This document shows, one piece after another, positions 51,501 through 60,706 of a stretch of DNA of 64,000 nucleotides. Origin of the DNA: Billgrantia bachuensis. Lineage in GTDB: Bacteria > Pseudomonadota > Gammaproteobacteria > Pseudomonadales > Halomonadaceae. The DNA is taken from assembly GCF_011742165.1 (NCBI RefSeq), contig NZ_JAAQTO010000006.1, forward strand, positions 1 to 64,000, in the 5' to 3' direction. The notes beneath the pieces were generated by a model that saw only the letters and a list, made by a program, of their open reading frames with translations, ran no database searches and was not told the DNA's origin. The translations under genes were made by a program, and so were the position numbers. Positions within the stretch are counted from its first letter, which is position 1. Each line of letters opens with the position of its first letter.

Positions 51501-53732
51501 TTATTTATACGAATAGCTGTAATAGCCGTATCCGTAGCTAATAGCAGCCGTTTTCTCGATGGCGTTTAAAATACAGCCCTGCACTTGCACGCCTGTATTT
51601 GCCAGTCTGCGCGACGCAACCTTGACCTCTCTTACCGGATTAACGCCAAAGCGGGCCACGAGAAGAGACGTACCAGCAACCTTGCCTATAATCGACGCAT
51701 CGGTAACCGCCAAGATAGGAGGTGTGTCAATGAGCACGAGGTCATACTCCTGTGCTACTTGGCCAATCGCTTCAGCAAAGCTATGGCGCATCAGGAGTTC
51801 CGATGGGTTAGGCGGCGCTACACCACGGGTTATGTAATGCAGGCCGGGCACATCTGAACGTCTGATCGCCTTTTCGACAGGCAGCTTGCTCGCGAGTACT
51901 TCTGAGAGACCATTTTCTGATTTGTCGTTGAAGGTAAAATGCAAATTACCCTTGCGCATATCTGCATCAATGACCAGTACTCGCTGTCCTGCTTGAGCGC
52001 AGACAAAGGCCAGATTAATGGTAACGAAGCTCTTACCTATACCAGGGCTAGGCCCCGTGATCATAATTGCGTTATTGCGCGCATCCATCATGGCAAAGTG
52101 CAGACTGGTACGGAGACCGCGGATAGCCTCGACTGCCATGTCCGTTGGGTACAACTTGGCTAGAAAACTCCCAATGGCATGCTGACTCGCCTTGTTATTA
52201 CGGTACTTAACACGCTTTACCAGTTTCATCTGGTCAGCAGAACGAGGAACCGTAGCATAGACAGGCAGCCCAATATCTTCAAGCTGCTCGGCGCTCTCGA
52301 CACCTTTACTTAAAAAGCCGCGCAGCAAAACAAAGCTTACAGCAAGCAAGCACCCTACCAGTAGTGAAATAATGACGATTAGACCGGATTTCGGTTTGAT
52401 GGGGGCTGATCGCGTCATTGCGAAATCAATGATTCTTACATTGCCGACGGTTGCGGCTTTCGCAATGTTGAGCTCTTGCATGCGGTTCAAGAGTTGAACG
52501 TATATTTGCTGAGTGACTTCGACATCGCGATTCATGCGCAGAATCTGCTGCTGGGTTTCCGGCAGGTTGCTGGTACGCTGTTCCATGTTAGCGCGTTCGC
52601 GCTCAAGCTGAGCCCTTTTGTCCAGCAATGCGGCATAGACAGGATGATTTGGAGTGAATCGGCGCGACAATTCGGCTTCCTGCATTTCAAGGTCATTCAA
52701 GCGACTCTCGAGGTCCACCATGGCAGCAAGTATGTTGCGTGTCTCTTCGGTGAGATCCACGCTTTCCTGCTCCATCCTGTAAGAATTGAGCCGATTTTCC
52801 GCCTCTACCAGTTGATCACGTACTTTGGGCAGTTGTTCATCCAAGAATACCAGGCTATTTTCCGCTTCAGCGGCCTGCCTGGCAATATTTTGGGCCAGAT
52901 ATACTTCAGTAATCGCATCGAGAGAAGACTCTACTTCATCTTTGTCAGGCCCTGTTAGAACTAGCTGCAACACTCCGGTATCTCGTTCGCCTTTCTGAGT
53001 AACGACGAAACGGTTTCTGAGATAATCGATAGTAGCCTGCTGGCTTCGTTTACGCAGTTCGAACTGAGCTCCCACCGGCGCTTGTATTTCACTTACGTAA
53101 ATTTCAATCCAGGGGTTGCTTGATGCGGAGCGCTCACCCGCGCGACCAAACAGTAATTCCTCACCTTCAGGCCCGAGAACTCGATATCCGCTCTCTTCGA
53201 TTTCAAGCGTTAGCGGCTTGTTCTCCAACTCGGGGGCAACGCTTAGTGATTCGACGTGGACATGCTCGCCTCCCCAGATTTCCGGCCTTCCCTGCGCGAA
53301 ATCGGGCCTGGGTATATCATAGCGGATAATCGCATTACCAATTAACGGGAACACAACAGGGGTCACGCTAATATCAAGTTTCTGCCGATTTGCGGCCTGT
53401 CCAACAATGAGCCGAGATTGGAGGATTTCAATCTGTGCCCCGGTGATTGGCTCCTCCTGAAGTAGCATCGCAGCAATCTCATCTGCACCCGTTCTAGGGC
53501 CTGTCTTTTCAACCTGAACGAGCGCATCACCTTGATAAATAGGTGTAGCCAATAGCGAATATACTGCCCCCATCATTCCGAACAGCAAGGTCAGGAAGAT
53601 AATTTTCCACTTGTTGTCTACAAGCATTCCCAGCATGCGCCCTAGGTCAACGTTCTCTTCCCCAGGCATGCTGGTGGTCGGCGCCAAACCAGATCCGGCG
53701 TTGACAAGCGGACTTGCACTCAAGCTATTCAT
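51501..53732 (-). CDS. wzc: Wzc-type polysaccharide co-polymerase / tyrosine autokinase
   Basis: Inner-membrane chain-length regulator and BY-kinase of 743 residues. A Wzz domain with two helices (about 42-62 and 455-475) encloses a periplasmic coiled-coil region and the RFTPNHPVYAALLDKR segment of the GNVR type. The C-terminal kinase has Walker A GPSPGIGKS (near 558-567), Walker A' LVIDADMRKG and Walker B LVLIDTPP. The chain ends in a tyrosine cluster (YGYGYYSYSYK), the autophosphorylation site cleared by a Wzb phosphatase. It follows wza by 122 bases. Confidence 0.95.
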   Translation of the reverse strand: MNSLSASPLVNAGSGLAPTTSMPGEENVDLGRMLGMLVDNKWKIIFLTLLFGMMGAVYSLLATPIYQGDALVQVEKTGPRTGADEIAAMLLQEEPITGAQIEILQSRLIVGQAANRQKLDISVTPVVFPLIGNAIIRYDIPRPDFAQGRPEIWGGEHVHVESLSVAPELENKPLTLEIEESGYRVLGPEGEELLFGRAGERSASSNPWIEIYVSEIQAPVGAQFELRKRSQQATIDYLRNRFVVTQKGERDTGVLQLVLTGPDKDEVESSLDAITEVYLAQNIARQAAEAENSLVFLDEQLPKVRDQLVEAENRLNSYRMEQESVDLTEETRNILAAMVDLESRLNDLEMQEAELSRRFTPNHPVYAALLDKRAQLERERANMEQRTSNLPETQQQILRMNRDVEVTQQIYVQLLNRMQELNIAKAATVGNVRIIDFAMTRSAPIKPKSGLIVIISLLVGCLLAVSFVLLRGFLSKGVESAEQLEDIGLPVYATVPRSADQMKLVKRVKYRNNKASQHAIGSFLAKLYPTDMAVEAIRGLRTSLHFAMMDARNNAIMITGPSPGIGKSFVTINLAFVCAQAGQRVLVIDADMRKGNLHFTFNDKSENGLSEVLASKLPVEKAIRRSDVPGLHYITRGVAPPNPSELLMRHSFAEAIGQVAQEYDLVLIDTPPILAVTDASIIGKVAGTSLLVARFGVNPVREVKVASRRLANTGVQVQGCILNAIEKTAAISYGYGYYSYSYK

Positions 53733-53854
53733 CGTCAGCCATCCCTCTGAACACGCGCATCAGGAGTATCATGGGTAGAAACTTAACTATGGTGAGCACA
53801 ATATCCTGCTCTATCGTGCGAAAAGTGCCCACCATAGGAAAGAGCTTCGGTGTC

Positions 53855-54976
53855 TTAGAGATCGCCAACTTCATTGGAAGTCGAGGCCACATTACCGGGC
53901 AACGATATTGACGGCAGAAGCAGGCTGATTACATTGTTCCAGCGCGCCAGCGGAGCCGAAGTTACGTAAACGACATCATGCGGTTCGAGAGGAAAATAGG
54001 ATCCCATATTAAGCGCGACGGCATTGGAAATATCGAGTTGGTACACAGTCGCCATCTTGCTGCTTCCCGCAGGATTACCGCGAATCACGAATATACCCGA
54101 CGGTTCTGCCCTGGACTCGACAACTCCACCCGCGCGTCCGAGTGCGTCGGTCAAGCTCATACGCTCCCTTCCCGTCGTGATGTTACCAGGGTTCCTGACT
54201 TGTCCCATCACCGATATGTTCTGATTTTCGGAAGAAGCTACATGGAGTAAGTCGCCTGGCTGCAGAAGCGAATTGTGTGTTAGGTTCCCCTTTTTCAGCA
54301 TTTCATAAAGAGAGAATGTTCTATCCTGGCCATTCCGTGTCAAGGTGATATTATGCCAATTAGCATTTTCTGTTGCTCCACCAGCTGCGCTAATTGCATC
54401 CAATATTGTCAGCGGAACATTTGTGATAGGTTGCGCACCAGGTGTATTGACCTCTCCGCTCACGTAAATTTTCTTGGAGTGAAAAGCAGCCACTCTGACC
54501 TCAACCTGAGGCTCGGTAACATAAGTTGAAAGACGGCTGGTAATCATTTGCCGAATTTCACCGACTGTACGACCTTCGACTTTTAAATTCCCGATATAAG
54601 GATAGTAGATAGTTCCATCGGAGTGGACTATATTGCCAGACTCCTCTGCGCTACGCTCCCCACCCGCCGGGATGGTAAGCTCTGGATGCTCGTAGACAAC
54701 GATATTCAGTACATCACCGGGGCCGACTCGGTACTCATAATTTTCAATTTCGCTCGCTAGCTCCGGCGTGATGCCTTGAGCCTTGCTGGTGCCGTTATCC
54801 ATGCGATACGCCGAAATCAATTCCGGAGTAATCGTAATGATATCGACCTGTTCATCCAATGATACTTCCTGGGCCTCATAATCGATATGGCCTCCAGGTG
54901 CAAGGGCACACCCACCTGCCAAGCCCAGTGGCAGCAACGTAACAACGAAGCAGGCACCACGTGCAAATTTTTTCAT
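53855..54976 (-). CDS. wza: Outer-membrane polysaccharide export protein
   Basis: Wza-type octameric export channel, 373 residues. Signal peptide with an AGGC lipobox (Cys23; Ala rather than Leu at -3 is slightly atypical). Then come the polysaccharide-export domain (YRVGPGDVLNIVVYEHPEL), two SLBB-type segments (VEVRVAAFHSKKIYVSGEVNTPG and ISVMGQVRNPGNI) and a C-terminal amphipathic stretch that would form the outer-membrane barrel (LARWNNVISLLLPS). ATG at 54976 with GGGAG eight bases upstream. Confidence 0.94.
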   Translation of the reverse strand: MKKFARGACFVVTLLPLGLAGGCALAPGGHIDYEAQEVSLDEQVDIITITPELISAYRMDNGTSKAQGITPELASEIENYEYRVGPGDVLNIVVYEHPELTIPAGGERSAEESGNIVHSDGTIYYPYIGNLKVEGRTVGEIRQMITSRLSTYVTEPQVEVRVAAFHSKKIYVSGEVNTPGAQPITNVPLTILDAISAAGGATENANWHNITLTRNGQDRTFSLYEMLKKGNLTHNSLLQPGDLLHVASSENQNISVMGQVRNPGNITTGRERMSLTDALGRAGGVVESRAEPSGIFVIRGNPAGSSKMATVYQLDISNAVALNMGSYFPLEPHDVVYVTSAPLARWNNVISLLLPSISLPGNVASTSNEVGDL

Positions 54977-55157
54977 TGTCTTCTCCCTTGCTTTCGAGAC
55001 ATTCCGCGTGCTCATGGCAGTTTCCCCTAATGCATGCGATCCCCATGAATAGCAGATGGACCCTAGGGTTCCTGCATAGAGATCCGCGTCCTTTTCCTGC
55101 TTCCCCGTCTGCTAGCTGAAGGCTTGGTAGATTCACCAATCAGCCAGACGTTACAGG

Positions 55158-55186
55158 AATACAATAACCATTACACATGCTTACAA
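55158..55186 (-). promoter_or_regulatory. Candidate promoter of the wza operon
   Basis: Read on the minus strand: TTGTAA (55181-55186) and TGTATT (55158-55163) with exactly 17 bases between, four matches each to the sigma-70 boxes. The transcript would start near 55150 and have a leader of about 175 bases before wza. Confidence 0.45.
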
Positions 55187-55382
55187 AAAATACGAACCTG
55201 AAAGTGAATGGATTTCTTCATACGGGAAGACTGAGTCAAGGCATAACTGACGTCATCGATCCTGCTGGGTGAATACACGTAGGCGCTTGATATAAATAAT
55301 TTTTTTATTGGCACGGAGGATCGCTTGATTTCGATGCTACCTGTGTCCAGCAGCTTCATGCATGGGAGCAGGATTAGAGTAT

Positions 55383-55417
55383 GAAAAACATAAGCCATAG
55401 GGTACTCTTTGGCTCAT
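55383..55417 (-). terminator. Intrinsic terminator after the acyltransferase gene
   Basis: Minus strand: ATGAGCCA (55410-55417) pairs with TGGCTTAT (55390-55397, one G-U pair), loop of 12, followed by GTTTTTC. It lies about 50 bases after the stop at 55468 and separates the upstream unit from the wza unit. Confidence 0.65.
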
Positions 55418-55467
55418 CAGCAGCTCTCGCATCGAAGAGGATTATCTAATTTACAACTATGTAGCGC

Positions 55468-57390
55468 TTAGCTCTCGTTCGCTTTTGACACAAGAATACT
55501 CTTTATTTTCTCGACAACATAACTTGTGGCAGCGCTTGTAATATGCTGGCTATCACTGAAGTAAGACCACGACTCATTGTCAACCATGCATACAGGCGTG
55601 CAAAAAATTTTATGAGGCTCCAAAATTGTCACGCCGCTGGTTAATTCAAATTTTTGAAAGAAAAAACTTGCGGAACTTAACCCCTCAAGATTATTTATTC
55701 TTAGCGATCTCAAGCCGGCTTGATAGATTTCTTCAGTGAGTCCTATAGATGGTTGCAAGTTCGTAGTACCAGACACTCTTGGGTGGGCTCCGATTATAAT
55801 CACCTCTTCTGCATACTTTAAGAAATGCTCAATCGTCTGATTTAGAAATCCAGTCCATCTGTCATAACTATTTTCACTGTCAGGAAAGTTCGTGATTAAA
55901 TCTTGATAAGATTCCCAGGATTGAGAAATCACCACATAATCATATCTTTTCGGAGATCTGTATAAACTTTCCCTTAAGTCATTACATGATATATCTGCGT
56001 ATTTATCGATAAATTCTACCCCTTTCAGAAGCACACAACCGCCCCTCGTTACTGTATCCACCTCGCCTGAGCTAAAACCAAGAGCAATGCTCAACGGAAA
56101 AACGTACTGCTGCAATACTGAGTCTCCAACAAATAAAACCTCACCCTTTTCAGCACTTGCAACTTTAAAGCCTCGCTCGTAGTATTTGTGAAAAGTAGAT
56201 GAATGCGACTCACTGACTTGCAAGGCAAACCGGTTCAAGTATTCAAACCTTTCTGGTAGGCCGTTTGTTTTTGCAACAGCTAATCCCGTGGCAGCTAAAA
56301 CTGGAATAGAAAGAGAAATCATTCCTATGGTCACAGAAGATTTTAATGAACTTGAACGTCCGATGCTTCTAATTGGATGCTCGATGTAACGGTAGGTTGC
56401 CATCGCCATGAGAGAAGATAAAACAACAATAGTCATGAATAAAACATAGCCTGGCATTGCCATGTCAAAGTAACGGATGAAGGAAACAAGAGGTTGATGG
56501 TATAAGTACATAGGATAAGATATTAATCCGATAAAAACCAAAATTCTGTGAGAAAGCACCTGGGTAACTATGCCTTTGCTAGGAAAGGCGATGATAAGCG
56601 CAACGCCAATACATGGTGCTAATGCATTATAGCCTGGAAATGCAGTGTTCTTGTCATAAAGCAGTACGGGCGCAAGCATAAGAGCCAAACCCAAATAATT
56701 CATATACTTGCTGAAATGCATGTTAATATTTAGGCTCTTATATTTTGAAAGAACTAGTGCCGTAAGCGAGCCGATCAACAGCTCGTTTGCTCGATATTGC
56801 AATAAAAAATATGCCTGGCTATTTCCAGCGTTGGTTGCTGCTATTGCTATTATTGTTGTCGCTATAAAGGCAAGGCATGACAATGGAATCACCGAAACAT
56901 TCGAGATCCTAAAAGCAACCAATAGCAGAACGGGCCAAACAAGATAAAACTGCTCTTCGACACCAAGCGACCATAAATGAATTAAAGGTTGGTTGGCCGC
57001 ATCTTCCGCGAAGTAATCGACACCCTGGGCAAACAAAAGATTTGCAGCCCCTATTGATGAAAAAAAAATTTCTTTCCCCAATCTGTCAAACGACTTGCTC
57101 GTGTAGTAGTAGAAACCGAAAGCAAGCACTATGAGTAGAGTTATAATAAAAGAAGGGAGAAGCCTAGCAGCTCGCCTCTTGTAAAATCCAATATAGCTGA
57201 ATTCGTTATTTTTAACTTCGCTATAAATGACACTTGTAATAATGTAACCGCTAATCACAAAGAATATATCAACACCGACATAACCACCAGGAAAAAATTC
57301 CAGCCCTGTATGAAAGGCTATGACGGATAGAACGGCTAGAGCTCTTAAACCATCTATGTCTTTTCTATAGGTCAACACTTGTTTACCCAT
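55468..57390 (-). CDS. OafA-like acyltransferase with SGNH domain
   Basis: Protein of 640 residues. The N-terminal acyltransferase-3 domain has about 10-11 helices, with DIDGLRALAVLSVIAFH at the start (catalytic-type His) and GGYVGVDIFFVISGYIIT. A C-terminal periplasmic SGNH esterase-fold domain (about 410-640) has GDSVLQQY as block I and DSQHIT as the Asp-x-x-His block. It probably O-acetylates the exported glycan. The gene is markedly AT-rich. The ATG at 57390 has a poorly spaced AGGA site; a TATACT box (minus strand, 57481-57486) upstream could be its own -10. Confidence 0.92.
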   Translation of the reverse strand: MGKQVLTYRKDIDGLRALAVLSVIAFHTGLEFFPGGYVGVDIFFVISGYIITSVIYSEVKNNEFSYIGFYKRRAARLLPSFIITLLIVLAFGFYYYTSKSFDRLGKEIFFSSIGAANLLFAQGVDYFAEDAANQPLIHLWSLGVEEQFYLVWPVLLLVAFRISNVSVIPLSCLAFIATTIIAIAATNAGNSQAYFLLQYRANELLIGSLTALVLSKYKSLNINMHFSKYMNYLGLALMLAPVLLYDKNTAFPGYNALAPCIGVALIIAFPSKGIVTQVLSHRILVFIGLISYPMYLYHQPLVSFIRYFDMAMPGYVLFMTIVVLSSLMAMATYRYIEHPIRSIGRSSSLKSSVTIGMISLSIPVLAATGLAVAKTNGLPERFEYLNRFALQVSESHSSTFHKYYERGFKVASAEKGEVLFVGDSVLQQYVFPLSIALGFSSGEVDTVTRGGCVLLKGVEFIDKYADISCNDLRESLYRSPKRYDYVVISQSWESYQDLITNFPDSENSYDRWTGFLNQTIEHFLKYAEEVIIIGAHPRVSGTTNLQPSIGLTEEIYQAGLRSLRINNLEGLSSASFFFQKFELTSGVTILEPHKIFCTPVCMVDNESWSYFSDSQHITSAATSYVVEKIKSILVSKANES

Positions 57391-57562
57391 GATTTTTATT
57401 TTATCCTGTCTTCTTCAACAGAGCAGCTTTAGTTTAATTTTCAAGCGAGAGAAAATGAGGGAACCGCTACATTTTTAGATAGTATAAACAAGCGGCACTG
57501 CTAAAAAATTGTGGTCTCAGAGCTTCGTTATTAGACACATAAAGCTTTTCTGGCTTGTTACA

Positions 57563-58771
57563 TTATTCATGCTCGATAGCGATATTTCTGCCAATATCCA
57601 CCACTCCGCCAGACCTGTTTATCAGCCTCATGAAATTATTACCTATCATTCCTGTAACCTCGTGTGAGGTAACGATGGCATTACTCCCGTCCCCATCGTT
57701 ACCCTGTATGTCAACCTGTCTGGACCAGAGAAGACGAATATTTCCTCCCTGCAGATAGTTGTCCTTAATCTTGACGATTCGGGTAAATTTATCTGCCTTA
57801 CCCTGATAGGCATCTGTTATTGCCGATCTAGATGTCTTGAATTGGTTTCCCGTAATCCATAATCCAGTCGAAATCTCACCATCACGCGTCATGTGAAAAC
57901 CACCATAGACGCACCCTCGCTCAACGTGGTCCGCAGTGTTATGCAGTACGTGAATACCTCGATGCCGATCGATCCAGTAAGCGTTCCTGGTATTTTTTGC
58001 GCTATTGCCAATGAGCTGCGTGTCATAAGCCGAGGCGAGACGGAATCCATGGAGGACTTGGCCATCTGTATGATTGCTCATGATCAGAATATTCTGAGCA
58101 CCACCTTCGCAGCCTATTCCTACTTGTCCGCGCAGAGCACGGCATTGACGTATTATGCCGCGATGAGTCGAATTCCAGAAGTTACTACGTATATCGTTGG
58201 TGAAGCGGCCGATACCGTAGCCAGTAACGAAGATTCCATAGCTCGATGCATCTTCCGTTCTGACTCGTTCAATCAGGAAGTCTGACATCCCCTCAAGACG
58301 AATCAGAGGGCCATTGTCCGTTGCGTGCTTGTCAGCACCAACCACGCAGAAGTCTGAGAGAAAAATGCCATGCGGATGGAGGCTGTCCCCAACATCCAAG
58401 TGCATTGCGACATAATCATCCTGACGCCAGTCTTCCGCTCTAGCCTCAAGGATGGTTCTTTCCATACCCTGCCCACTGAGGCGTGTACCGTCATGCAAGC
58501 GCAGTTTTCGATAAAGATACCAATGACCCGCCTCGATAATACCTACTATTCCATCGGTAGCTACGTTATCCAGGAAAGTTTGCAGCTGCTGCTGGTCACG
58601 GATGGGATCGCCTGTAGGTGCCATGCCCATTTCGCTGGTGGTCATGCTGCCGGGTCGGCACCCTCTTTTTCGTAACCTATCGCCTACTTGGCCATTACCT
58701 GCAGCACGCATACTGACTGTCGAGTTAGCTTGAGAAGCGTTAGCCAAGCTTCCAACCGACCCTAGAGACAT
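57563..58771 (-). CDS. Right-handed beta-helix protein, no signal peptide
   Basis: Protein of 402 residues with repeated short strands typical of a parallel beta-helix (about 75-400): for example LIRLEGMSDFLIERVRTED, YGIFVTGYGIG, QNILIMSNHTDGQ, TGLWITGNQF, IVKIKDNYLQGG. The fold is shared by polysaccharide lyases, epimerases and phage tailspikes, so it probably handles the glycan. The N-terminus (MSLGSVGSLANASQANS) is not a signal peptide. The ATG at 58771 has a perfect AAAGGAGG site, so the start is well supported. It lies 22 bases after the ABC transporter gene. Catalytic residues could not be picked out. Confidence 0.7.
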   Translation of the reverse strand: MSLGSVGSLANASQANSTVSMRAAGNGQVGDRLRKRGCRPGSMTTSEMGMAPTGDPIRDQQQLQTFLDNVATDGIVGIIEAGHWYLYRKLRLHDGTRLSGQGMERTILEARAEDWRQDDYVAMHLDVGDSLHPHGIFLSDFCVVGADKHATDNGPLIRLEGMSDFLIERVRTEDASSYGIFVTGYGIGRFTNDIRSNFWNSTHRGIIRQCRALRGQVGIGCEGGAQNILIMSNHTDGQVLHGFRLASAYDTQLIGNSAKNTRNAYWIDRHRGIHVLHNTADHVERGCVYGGFHMTRDGEISTGLWITGNQFKTSRSAITDAYQGKADKFTRIVKIKDNYLQGGNIRLLWSRQVDIQGNDGDGSNAIVTSHEVTGMIGNNFMRLINRSGGVVDIGRNIAIEHE

Positions 58772-58793
58772 GATCAGCCTCCTTTCTGTGTGA

Positions 58794-60608
58794 TCAGCTA
58801 TGTGCCGCCATGCGCTGGAATATTTCATTGCGACTGGACAGCTCTCCATAGCTCCCTGAATCGATCACCCGCCCCTCCTTCATGAGGTAGATTCGGTTGC
58901 ATTGGCGAACCGTTGCGAGTCTATGCGCAATCATGATAATGGTCTTCTTGCCCATGATCTCGTGGATGGCTTCCATGATAATTTTTTCTGTAATTCCATC
59001 CAGAGCACTGGTTGCTTCGTCCAAAATGAGTACTTCAGCATCGTGGTACAGTGCCCGGGCGATACCAATGCGTTGGCGTTGCCCGCCAGAAAGCTGTACG
59101 CCCCTTTCTCCTACGCAAGTGTCTAATCCATTGGGCAACTCCTCAAGAAGCTCATGGAGGTTTGCCAGCTCGGCAGCGCGTTTCAATCCTTCTTCGTCGA
59201 TGTCTTCAGGTGCTACCCCGAAAGCAATATTTTCTCGTATACTAGCATCCGCAAGAAAGATGCTTTGTGGAACGAACCCGAGTGTATTTTGCCACTGCCG
59301 CTTATTGTGCGCTTCGATACGAACGCCGTCGATGCTGATTTCGCCCTGATCCGGCTCGATGAGCCCAAGAAGAATATCAATGATCGTAGATTTTCCTGAG
59401 CCCGAGGCGCCTACAACACCGATCATACGATTGGCCGGAATTTCCATGCTGACTCCGTTAAGCGCAAATTCACGCGAACCGGGATAGCTGAACACAATGT
59501 TATCCAACTGAATAGTTTCTTGAGGTACGATATTCCCGGCTATATCTTTTCTTGTTGCCAAGCGCCGCTCCTGCTCCCTAGGCTCCGAGCTTTCATAGAG
59601 ATCGTCTCTCACCGCTTCGAAGGATGCCAGGTTACCCCTGATCTGAGACAAGCTGGAATAAACCTTTTGCAGCGCCGGCAATATCTTGAACCCTGCCATC
59701 GCATATATCGATAGTATCGGCAAAATGGTTCCTAAATTACCATTGTGGCTAGCCAACAGGTACAAAACCAGAAATATCACACTGGAAAAGGCTACGAGCT
59801 CCATTGCATAGCGAGGAACCTGACTGATGGCCTGATTGCTGCCTGCTGCTTGTGCGAATTGCATGCTTGGCTTTTCGAATCGTTCGATGAAGGTATTTTG
59901 GTGGCCCAACAACAGCGCGTCCTTGATGCCTCCAAAACCCTCCGCCATCAGTTTGAAGCGTTGTGACTGCGTCTCGGAGATTGTCTTGCCGTTCTTGGCA
60001 AGTCGACGACGCACTGTAACGAAAAGAAGATAATAGGAAGCCACGAAAATTGAAATACCTATTAATGCCACCATCGGATCATAAATAAAAATGACAATGG
60101 ACATTAAAAAAGCCATGACAAGCTTGGCATTCATGTGCAACAGAGGATTAATGACGAAATTCGTCATCCGCAAGGTTTCTTGAGAAATCTGTTTGGTAAG
60201 ATGACTACTGCTGGTAGTGGCATGATATAACCAAGGTTGGTGCATATAGTACCGATAAAGCCTGTTTCCCAACTCTGCGCCTACTTTTGCTCCGTATAGC
60301 GATAACCGCCATACCGTATACATCGATATGAAGGAAGCCGCTGCCAGCACTATCAGAACCATGATCCCCAGCCAAAAAAGAAAATCGCTGGGAGTTCCAA
60401 CACCGCTCATACGGTACAGGGTCGAGGCAACACCTTCAGATTCCTCCAATATTCTCATGTCACCTACCAGTGCCATGAACGGGCCAATGGACATGACGCC
60501 TGCTATCTCGGCAAAGGACATTACAATGATAAGACCCTGCAGCTTCAAGAGTTTCATGCGCTGCTCTCTGGTCAGCAAAACGTAAAGATCCTTCAATTTC
60601 CTTAGCAT
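58794..60608 (-). CDS. ABC transporter/flippase, PglK-like
   Basis: Half-transporter of 604 residues: six-helix exporter domain (about 1-330) and ATPase (about 365-600) with Walker A GASGSGKST (about 397-406), Q-loop GFVPQSIFL, signature LSGGQRQRIGIARAL (about 505) and Walker B VLILDEATSALD. The full fused form and the N-terminal sequence (KLKDLYVLLTREQRMKLLKL) resemble PglK, the flippase for lipid-linked oligosaccharides, more than drug exporters. In this locus it may replace Wzx. ATG at 60608 with AAGGA upstream. Confidence 0.88.
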   Translation of the reverse strand: MLRKLKDLYVLLTREQRMKLLKLQGLIIVMSFAEIAGVMSIGPFMALVGDMRILEESEGVASTLYRMSGVGTPSDFLFWLGIMVLIVLAAASFISMYTVWRLSLYGAKVGAELGNRLYRYYMHQPWLYHATTSSSHLTKQISQETLRMTNFVINPLLHMNAKLVMAFLMSIVIFIYDPMVALIGISIFVASYYLLFVTVRRRLAKNGKTISETQSQRFKLMAEGFGGIKDALLLGHQNTFIERFEKPSMQFAQAAGSNQAISQVPRYAMELVAFSSVIFLVLYLLASHNGNLGTILPILSIYAMAGFKILPALQKVYSSLSQIRGNLASFEAVRDDLYESSEPREQERRLATRKDIAGNIVPQETIQLDNIVFSYPGSREFALNGVSMEIPANRMIGVVGASGSGKSTIIDILLGLIEPDQGEISIDGVRIEAHNKRQWQNTLGFVPQSIFLADASIRENIAFGVAPEDIDEEGLKRAAELANLHELLEELPNGLDTCVGERGVQLSGGQRQRIGIARALYHDAEVLILDEATSALDGITEKIIMEAIHEIMGKKTIIMIAHRLATVRQCNRIYLMKEGRVIDSGSYGELSSRNEIFQRMAAHS

Positions 60609-60706
60609 GTTATATTCCTTATGCCGATCGCAATGTAATCAGTTAAACCAGATATTAGAATACTGGCAGTCGAAATTTCTCCTCTTACTTGTATTTTCTG
60701 GGTTAT

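Larger units (their letters stand above)
54977..55467. other. Control region between acyltransferase and wza genes
   Basis: About 490 bases with no convincing gene; a 75-codon minus-strand frame (55171-55398) has no ribosome site or recognisable family. It holds, on the minus strand, the terminator of the acyltransferase gene (55383-55417), an AT-rich tract (55288-55310), a promoter candidate (55158-55186) and a leader of about 170 bases with the palindrome ACCCTAGGGT near 55060-55069. Confidence 0.6.

Noticed and set aside
55171..55398. 75-codon minus-strand open frame in the wza control region
   Set aside because: No ribosome site, no family, and it overlaps a likely promoter and terminator.
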